Source: Cornus controversa (lineage: Eukaryota > Streptophyta > Magnoliopsida > Cornales > Cornaceae). Taken from it: a stretch of DNA of 64,000 bases. Where the stretch lies: positions 56,982,270 through 57,046,269 of the forward strand of contig CM048846.1 in NCBI GenBank assembly GCA_026545225.1. The letters are read 5' to 3'. Both the position numbers and the translations under genes were made by a program. Shown here piece by piece: positions 56,317-64,000 of this stretch (the stretch's first letter is position 1; every line of letters begins with the position of its first letter). The notes under the pieces are model-generated. The model had not been told where the DNA came from. It searched no databases and saw only the letters and a program-made list of their open reading frames with translations.

Positions 56317-57514
56317 ATGGTGCACGCCAAGGCTCCCAAAAGAAATATTAGAGATGTGCCACGTGGAAAATGGAAAAATTGTGAGATTATTCCCGAGCAC
56401 ATCGTAGATGAGACCAATTTTACAGATGACCCGCATGCCCAATGGACATTGGCAGTATTGTGGAATCGCCATCTTCTTGGGATTTTGACTCCAGCAGCGA
56501 ACATTGCCTACCCCCGACTGGTCGAGGTGTTCTATATGAACCTCACCTATGATTGCAATAACCCAGGGGTATTGCGCACTTGTGTGGATGGCGAGTATTT
56601 ATGTCAGGGACATTGCTCAGCTTATCGGGTGTCCACATGAGAAGCCCGATGAGCTTGCACCGAGAGAGGATCATTACCAGTTCCATCAACTTGATCCCAA
56701 ACTCACTATCTATAGGATGGTCCAAACTATGTGTGATGGTCGGTTCATGAACCTGAAGAACAACTACACCAGCAAGTCTCTCATCCCCCAACACTTATGG
56801 TTTTTTTATACGATCTTGCAGAAGATTGACCATCCATTCTAGCATTCAACTGAGTGTAGGGGTGAGTTTTTGACTACATTATATGACATGCATACGGGCT
56901 GTTGGTTTTCAGTCCTGGCCATCATATGGGGGCAAATTCATAAAGTTTGGGAGTAGTTGATTAACAAGAAGAATAAGAAGGCTACCTCCAAGAAGCTGCC
57001 ATTCCCTTACTTGGTCACGTAACAAAAGCAGCTTTTGAGTTCGAGCAGAATGAGGTTACCATGGGAGCACCACCTCACTTCACGCTTCAAAGTTAGTAGA
57101 AGATATTGTCACACATGACCGCCTTGCCACGAGTTGCTCCAAAGAGGGAGCATGATGAGGACAAGTTTGTAGTTGATGAGGCAACTGATACACATGGATG
57201 CCCCTGAGGCTGATGACATGCCCGGTGAGGAGTATATACCGGAGGAGCCTGAGGAGGATGATATGTCAGGTATGGGCATGAATGATTATGAGTACTTAGC
57301 CACAGGCTATGAGTGCTTGACCGCCGGCCCCTCACAACTTCAATTGGATTTTGTTGAGCGCCGGCGAGCGACAGACGAAAGGCTAGACACTATGAGTGCC
57401 AACATTAGAGCTATTTTGGATGGACAGGACCGCATTGAGCACCTCCTTATGGCATCCCATGGCATTTATGTCACTTCTACTTCTATACCGCCGCCGCCAC
57501 CACCTCAGCATTAG
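56317..57514 (+). pseudogene. RE6 env-position ORF (broken)
   Basis: An ATG at 56317 starts 'MVHAKAPKRNIRDVPRGKW'. 'DDPHAQWTLAVLWNRHL', 'IAYPRLVEVFYMNLTYDC' and, after a frameshift near 56560, 'DIAQLIGCPHEKPDELAP' and 'SKSLIPQHLWFFYTILQK' follow. Several stops come next (AIIWGQIHKVWE then TAG). The final open part 57173-57514 holds acidic 'DAPEADDMPGEEYIPEEPEED', the helical 'RRATDERLDTMSANIRAILDGQDRIEHLL' and a proline-rich end. The 'AILDGQDR' string is shared exactly with RE1's copy, linking those two elements. The function is unknown. Confidence 0.8.
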
Positions 57515-59130
57515 TTTATGATTTCCAGTTTTATTTTATTTTTTATGTATTTCCATTTCTTTTTATTTCAGTACTTGTGTTGTGCCATGTTGGCACCATT
57601 TTGATACTTTTTGTAGAATCTCTTTTGTATTCTATAAATTTTGTCGCTTGTATTCACAAATTGCCGAATTAATGGAATATTTACTTTTGTTTTTATCTCG
57701 ATGTACATGTGTAATTACTTTATGTCTCGTCAGTTACTTCAATTATTTCATTTTCTAGTTCTTTTATAATATAATTTGCCCTTGTGCAGGTTCTATTACT
57801 CCACTTGTCAGACACGTACCCCGTGTACTAATTTTTGTTCCGCAGTTGATGTTTTGAATTTTTGAAACCCATCACCCACGTCGGTAACATTGTTCTAAAT
57901 TTTCTTATTTTCAAACATTGAGGACAATGTTTCATTTACGTTTGGGGGTACGGGTGAACCCGTTTAATTTTTATTTTAGCATATATTTCAATTTCATTTT
58001 CAAGATAGCTATGATGTCTTGCCATTAAAGGTTTGAACGTCCAAACGTCTAAGATAAATACATCTTGTAATTTAGAACTTTGACATCTTAAAAATTCTGA
58101 AATTTAAAGCAATTACATGTTGGAATTGAACGGTCTAAATTTTTGCTAAATTTTTGAACACTTTACAGTTCTTGTCCTAAATTTGTCCTTAATTGCACAA
58201 ATGCACATGTACATTTTGAAATTTTTTTGGGGTGTACGTTGTATGGAGAATTTTGAAAAATGTATGTTTCTTTTTTAACAACTTAGAGAACTATTTCATT
58301 TGGCAAGGCCATTGAAAAAAAAATTATAGAGCAATCAGATTGCAATAAGCCTTCTCACCTAATAATCGAGCATTTTGCCTTAGTAAGCATTGAGAGTTCG
58401 CATTCAAAAGTGTGCAAGGTTGAGCAATAATAAGGCAAATGGCCCATTTAAGTTCGTAACCTAATAAGCTCGAGTCATTAAGTCTTTTGGGATGTTTCTT
58501 CACCTAATGCCCTAAAACCGTCAATTTGGGAGTCATTGGCCTAAAGCTCGATACATGGGTATGCTAGAAAGCTTAAGGGACTTAGACATTGCACGGCCAC
58601 TTGTAAATAAGCTTTTAAAAATGTTTTATATTTTAATGGTATGCTTTTTGCAATCTTTTTAAAGAAGATCTTCTTTTAAAGACGGGCGTTATTTTTATTC
58701 TCCAATTGCGACAAGAAACCATGCATTATGATGGATGTTCACTTTTTCAAAGAGGATTTTAGGGTTGGCACTTGTTTTTGTGTTGAGTTGAGCCTTATAT
58801 GGGGACTGTTATCTAATTCGTGATTTCAAAACCATTTTTATTTTGATATCCATTTAGTTCCCTAGTACTTCTTATATTCGTCGCCTTAACGAAAATTGGG
58901 GCGATCATCTTTTACTAGTTGATGACTAAGCAATCAACCATTTTTACATATTTTTGTGAGTTTAACAAGCATGTTAAATCTAATGAAACTTCACTCATCC
59001 ATTAGATATGTATAGTGGTTTAAAAGGCTTGTTGCATTCGTTAAATGCAACCGTGTTTCCTACGAGAGTGGAAGTAGTGTAGTTGTTTTAATTTAAATCC
59101 TTTTGTATTGCTATGAGACTAGCAATATCT
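57515..59130 (+). other. RE6 3' non-coding domain
   Basis: No gene. Hairpin AAACATTGAGGACAATGTTT (57913-57932), internal PPT (TTTACGTTTGGGGGTACGG, about 57935-57953). The conserved block lies at about 58335-58600 (GCCTTCTCACCTAATAA; TGCCCTAAAACCGTC; TGGGAGTCATTGGCC). Confidence 0.75.
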
Positions 59131-59965
59131 AAGTTTAGGGGTGCAATAAGCATTAAATGTTATACATTCCCGTGCCTTCACTTACATATGTTGATCCCAT
59201 AGTTGCACATATTGTATAGTTTTTACGTGTTTGCATGTTCTTCATGATTTCAGGTTCTATTCCAAAAGCCGATATAATCAAACTCCACAATCATCCCAAC
59301 AATGCATTCCAAGCTCAAGACCATTTGACTAAAAGCTTACAAAGAGGATTAGCAAAGTACGTGCAAAAAGTTGAGGCTACAATACAAGAAGAAGCCAAGT
59401 TTCCAAGCCAAGAAATTTTGATATATCGTAACGGTAGTTAAGATGCATCATAATTTCGACGCATCATAAATGGCATTACGATGCATCACCAATGTCTGCA
59501 GCAGATATCTGTCAACAAAGATATTTTGCTACTTAGCCACTTGTCACCAATTATCTCCAAAAAGCCTTTGCATGTGATTTTTGGGATATTTTGAGTTAGA
59601 AATCAGAGGAAAACACAATTTTTAGTCTCAATTTTAGCTATATAAAATAATTTGTAATAGAGAGAAGATTAGATATTCTAGAGAGAAAAGTGAGGTTCTA
59701 GAGAGGGAAAGCTTCAAAGGAGGTCTTGACAAAGCCTTGAAGACCGTGTGGAGCTAGAATCATCTCTATCTATGGAGTGTTTCATCGCCATCATGATCAA
59801 CTAACTTCTTCTCTAGGGTTTGGACAAAACCTTAGCCATGTAACTATGTTTATTTTGTAATGAATTGGGGGTTTTTGTGTATTTATGTGTTTTTGTACTT
59901 AGCCTTGAGCCTTGTCTTCAATACAAGTTTACAAATTATATATGTTTATGTGTATTAGCAAACGG
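59131..59965 (+). mobile_element. RE6 polypurine tract and truncated 3' LTR
   Basis: The PPT is decayed (TAAGTTTAGGGGTG, 59130-59143). The LTR starts CAATAAGCATTAAATG at 59144 instead of TGATAAGCGTTGAATG. GATGCATC units lie at 59444-59490. It runs to roughly 59965, where an inverted LTR begins. The open frame at 59235-59441 is LTR sequence, not a gene. Confidence 0.75.
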
Positions 59966-61152
59966 TAATTGTTGGTTTGCTTAAGCTACTTGAATCATAG
60001 AAAATGCGATAATTGAACAGAGTTTGAGAAGGTTAAAGAACTAGGGCTTAGACGTCACCACTAGCCTCATAACCATGCCATTATACTAAATTGGGGAATG
60101 TATGAAAATATGTCCAAAAGACGTGTTTGGCAAGTGCGACCTACAACGACATCATCAAGAGGATACATGAACCCTAATTAATGATAATCCATCTTCGATA
60201 GGCATAATTTACCTACCTAATTACCTAATTGTAGTGAAATTACCTTCTCTAAACATGGAATATAAAAGTTAAGAATTGACATTTTCAAGTGAAAATAGGT
60301 ACAAAGCCATCACTTATAGTTCTTTTGTAAATAAAAGTGTTTGAGGATCATGTGAAGCATCCAATAATTCTAAGACAAGAATGATGAATTAACACACATG
60401 AACATATGGAATTGGTAAACTTGTATTGAAGACAAGGCACAAGGCTAAGTACATATACACATAATTACACAAAAAACCCCAATTCATTACAAAATAAACA
60501 TAGTTACATGGCTAGGGTTTTGTCCAAACCCTAGAGAAGGAGTTAATTAATCATGATGGTGATGAAGCACTCCATAGATAGAGATGATTCCAGCTCCATA
60601 TAGTCTTCAAGGCTTTGTCAAGACCTCCTTTAAAGCTTTCCCTCTCTAGAACTTCACTTCTCTCTCTAGAATCTCTAATAATGCTTTATATTATAAACTA
60701 TGTTCTATATCTAACTATGAGACTAAATATTGTATATACATCTAATTTCTAACTCAAAATATCCTAAAAATCACATGCAAATGCTTCTTGGAGATGATTG
60801 GTGACAAGTGGCAAGTGGCTGAAATATCTTCTGTTAGCTGTCTGTTTTCTGCATCTTAAGTACCATTATGATGCATCGTAATTCCTTGACTTTGAAACTT
60901 GATTTCATCTTACATTGTAGCTTCGGCTTTCGCACGTACTCTGCTAATCCTCATTGCAAGCATTCTATCACATAGTCTTGAACTTGGAATGCATTCTTGA
61001 AATGACAATAGAGTCGAATTAGACTTGTTTTTAGAATAGAACGTAAAATCAACAAAAATAAGAAAATACGTAAAAACTATATAATATGCATAACTATGGG
61101 ATTAAAATACGTAAGTAAAGGCACGAAAATGTATAACATTCAACGCTTATCA
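59966..61152 (-). mobile_element. Inverted LTR of the RE6 family
   Basis: The minus strand reads from TGATAAGCGTTGAATG (61152) through blocks matching RE6's LTR to 'GTCTAAGCCCTAGTTCTTTAA' and 'CAAGTAGCTTAAGCAAACC' (about 59990), which match RE3's U5. The end of U5 is missing. There is no PPT beyond 61152, so it is not preceded by an element's 3' region. It faces RE6's LTR, making a large imperfect palindrome. Confidence 0.75.
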
Positions 61153-61329
61153 ATATCCATCAATTAGAAATATTCTTAATCATAAACACTTATAAGACTA
61201 TGCATCTAAATAAATTGTTAAAGTTCACTGAACATGCTAAATTAAAATCTCTAAAAATATTAATAATTCTAAGTTACAAATATATAGAAAATTATAAAGC
61301 GAGAATTAACTTGCCTACAAGTGCTTTGC

Positions 61330-61485
61330 AATTCCTCTCATAAAGTACTCTCTCCTGGCTTGCTTTTAGTAACATTAAGTTTCCAGATAATGTAATACTA
61401 GCATTATGTTTCCTCCCACAAAGTACTCTCGGCAGACTTTGTTTCACTAGCGTTAGGTTTCCCGAAAACGTAATACCAGTGTTGT
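61330..61485 (+). repeat. 78-bp duplication
   Basis: AAAGTACTCTC at 61342 and 61420, with following GTTTCC…GTAATAC(T/C)AG segments, form two diverged copies. No gene lies in 61153-61596. Confidence 0.6.
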
Positions 61486-61591
61486 GTCGCGTCTTATAGG
61501 GATATATAAAAGGTGATTAAGTTACACACCAACTCTTTATATAAGTTAAAGAATCAGATCACATCTCTATAATTAGTTTTTTAGATAACGG

Positions 61592-61596
<5 letters not shown>

Positions 61597-61633
<37 letters not shown>

Positions 61634-61797
61634 TAATATTTCAAATGAAAAAATATCTTTATATTTCTAAGAATATTACATCCTACGCCCCTTAAAAGAA
61701 ATTTCATTTCAAATATTATGATATATATATGTGTGTGTGTGTGTGTGTTTAAAGATATTACATCTTACCCCCCTTAAAAGAAATTACATCCTTAAAA
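61597..61797. repeat. (AT)n/(GT)n microsatellites with an inverted repeat
   Basis: An (AT)n run (61597-61631) and (GT)n run (61731-61748). The arms ATATCATAATATTTCAAATG (about 61628-61648) and its near complement (about 61707-61732) can pair. Two copies of ATTACATC..TAC.CCCCTTAAAAGAAAT (61675 and 61756) resemble chromovirus polypurine tracts on the minus strand. Confidence 0.6.
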
Positions 61798-61808
61798 TTT
61801 ACGTACCT

Positions 61809-62087
61809 TCATTTTTGGGTCTTGTCCACTTTAGACTCTTCCACCACATGATCTTCTTTGGGGTCCTCCACTTCACTTTTCAGTTCTTTGAAAGGGAATG
61901 GAGTTTTATTGGATCTATAAAATGGAGGCCAGTCTTGTACACATTCCTCCCTCAGTTTATACTTTGGAAAAGTCCTAGAGACATAGCATTTGATGTTCAT
62001 TTCACCCTTTTGGGTTTGCTTCCGTGTATACATCAACAAATCACCATTTGACTTCCTTGGGTCCTCGTTAACTTTCCTCCCAAACAT
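61809..62087 (-). other. Unrecognised minus-strand open frame
   Basis: About 92 codons from an ATG at 62087 (MFGRKVNEDPRKSNGDLLMY) to a stop at 61809, charged and with no membrane segment or motif I recognise. It lies just upstream of the PPT-like strings on the same strand, so it could be the tail of an old retrotransposon or a stray gene piece. No splice or promoter evidence. Confidence 0.2.
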
Positions 62088-62140
62088 CTTAATTTTTAAA
62101 ATAAAATTCAATTACAATAATTTAAATATGTTACATAAGA

Positions 62141-63110
62141 AGTGTCCCTAGAGGGGGGTGAATAAAGACTCTAAGGAAACAATAGAACTTTTTCGATTAT
62201 GATTGTCTTGACAAAAGTAAGCTTGTTTGAAATTTTGTCAAACACTTGGTGATCTAATGTATTCAACATGTGAAAGTAGTCATCTAAGTGCGACAAATAA
62301 TGCCTATAAGATGAAAACTATGTTGATTGCACATTTTGTCAAACACTTGGTGTGCAACATGATTGGCAAATAAATAACCAAATAAATACTCAATCAATCA
62401 ACATACTCCAAGCATTTATCCCATCCTCCTCATATGAATTAAGCATATAAACTCATAGCATTCATATATATAAAAGCATATGAAATTTAAAAAATTAAAA
62501 TTTTATTAAGTAAAGGAGTTAAGGCTTAAAGAAATGCAAACTCAAGACACCATGATTTACATGGTTCGGCACTTCTATGGTCGTCTACGTCCATGCCTCA
62601 AGAGCACCTCTTGAGGATTCTACTATGGGGCTTCTCTTTAGGGTGGAAAGAAAACATTTACAATTGCCAAGTTCACCATTTGGTCTTCTTTGCTCCGTGA
62701 AAACTTCACCGAGACTTCATTGCTAAACGCACGACTTGGATTTCCTTTGTCTTTTGATGGCTAAAATATAATCATTGCTCACTCTAAAGAGCATAGAGGG
62801 CTACCCAATCATTCTCCTTATAAGGTAGAGAATAAACATTTACAAGCTTCCACAAAGCTATCCCTTTTGCCAAGAACACCTCTTGGACTTCCTCTCAAAT
62901 ATGATGAATAATAGTTTGAGTATAATAGAGAATATCCCTCAATGGATATATTCATAAAAGGTAGCTCAATAGAAAATATCCCTCAATGGATAGATACACA
63001 AATGATAGCTCAAAATCTTAGAGTTATAAATGAAGTACTCGAAAGAAAGCTCAACTCTAGATAAATAGGGAAGATGGACAATAAATATGCAATGTAATGA
63101 AGGTTTCATG
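62141..63110 (-). mobile_element. Probable copia LTR
   Basis: The minus strand ends 'TTTATTCACCCCCCTCTAGG', a typical copia LTR string. The body contains 'TTGTCAAACACTTGGTG' twice (62236 and 62336), 'TTTACATGGTTCGGCACTTC' and 'TCAAGAGCACCTCTTGAGGA', common in plant copia LTRs. Neither PBS nor coding sequence is seen nearby. Termini were not fixed. Confidence 0.4.
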
Positions 63111-64000
63111 GTAGAACTCACTCACTATTGACCTTAAGGTTTCAACCTAAGGTTATTTGAGTAATTTTGATGATTACAATCTATTGAAATGTAGATTTAA
63201 TAAGTTTACTTGAGTGTGCATTTGACAAGGTATCAAGTTATCTCAATTATCTTAAACGCATTAGACTTCAAAGGAATTAAAAGAAAATATATGAAGCCAA
63301 GGGGTCATAGAGCTCAAAGAACAATAATCAAGATCAATGGAAAAGTTAAAGAAATCCAAGCCACATGATGAAGGAACCCGAGAACTTAAATATTTGAAGA
63401 TCAAAAGACTTGGGTAGGCTAGTATTGGGTGAATGCTAGTATATGTAAAGTTATTTTTGAAGTAACTTCTTTTGAAAACTCATCTATTGGCCTAATGTAC
63501 CATAGGATCAAGGCATATCATTCATATCATATCATGGTTCCTTGGACACTTATAATTAGACCATGAAGTAGCCATGAACTTCATTGAATCATCTTGAAGG
63601 CCTTTGATAAGATTGAGTTAATTCAAGCTTATAATTAGCTTTGAAGAAATTCAATTCTTGAGTAAACAATTTATACAACCTTCACTTGAATTAGAAAATA
63701 TCATTTATGATTCTTAAATACATTGACTTAGGCTTTGAACTCAATTGATTCACTTTAGAAAGTATTGTCATGCAAAGTTGTTGTTTTAGGGACTTAGTAC
63801 AGAAATTTGGCTAAGTATTGGATTCTAGGGGCAAAAATGTAAATACAAATTTTTTAATGAATCTTGACATAAAAAGTCCCAGTAATAGTACTCCATGATT
63901 TATCATGATCATATGAATTTTCTCAGTCCCAAATGACTTGATTTAGGGTTTCATATTGCACGATGAATTTTTATGTCAAAGCTATGAAAATTCGTTTTGT
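63111..64000. other. Non-coding AT-rich stretch
   Basis: I see no gene or element boundary; short open frames only. Confidence 0.5.

Larger units (their letters stand above)
50980..59965 (+). mobile_element. RE6: Athila-like element with gag-RT deletion
   Basis: The plus strand carries a 5' LTR remnant, intact PBS, open gag, a junction into mid-RT, RNase H, integrase, a palindromic spacer, an env-position ORF, the 3' domain, PPT and a truncated 3' LTR. It lacks protease and the first half of RT, so it is defective. Confidence 0.85.

Overview
This is plant nuclear DNA: AT-rich, intergenic and packed with decayed LTR retrotransposons. I recognise one intact host gene, a BAHD acyltransferase at 31365-32714 (-) most like the amine (agmatine/putrescine/tryptamine) hydroxycinnamoyltransferases. 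The tRNA-Asp primer-binding sites, the env-position ORFs of Athila-type Ty3/gypsy elements and the BAHD gene indicate a flowering plant. I cannot name the species.

Layout, left to right. 1-4325: remnants of other Ty3 elements (a Tat-type gag zinc finger, a chromovirus-like LTR, a chromodomain tail, all minus). 4326-6425: low-complexity TGCTG-rich DNA and a copia-like repeat. 6430-25858: RE1, a nearly full-length Athila-like element on the minus strand (5' LTR, tRNA-Asp PBS, gag, protease, RT/RNase H/integrase, env-position ORF, PPT, truncated 3' LTR). Its RT gene is interrupted by RE2 (13093-21595, plus), a 5'-truncated element of the same class. RE2 in turn holds a solo LTR with a 5-bp target duplication (14681-16201) and a hAT-like MITE (16405-16945). 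25859-27946: LTR-like DNA with an 88-bp tandem repeat. 27947-31364: non-coding, with an inverted copy of the copia-like repeat and minisatellites. 31365-33187: the BAHD gene and a repeat-bearing upstream region. 33188-38323: a copia element remnant (minus, gag only). 38324-41178: RE3 (plus; PBS, gag, protease, start of RT). 41179-44940: RE4 (minus, deletion derivative). 44941-50979: RE5 (plus; protease fused to the integrase end, GC-rich env-position ORF, 3' LTR). 50980-about 59965: RE6 (plus; gag joined to mid-RT, RNase H, integrase, env-position ORF, 3' LTR), followed head-to-head by an inverted LTR (59966-61152). 61153-64000: non-coding repeats and a probable copia LTR.

No retrotransposon here is coding-competent. 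All carry stops, frameshifts or large deletions. What has survived best is outside pol: the env-position ORF and a 3' non-coding domain of about 1.6 kb. That domain holds a conserved hairpin followed by a second polypurine tract about 1.2 kb before the usual one.

The most unusual pattern is a pairing of short palindromes. In three elements the array in the pol-env spacer uses the same motif as that element's own LTR, but the motif differs between elements: GATGCATC in RE1 and RE6, CTCGATYRATCGAG in RE5. RE2 and RE4 have a third type (GATCGATC) in the spacer only.
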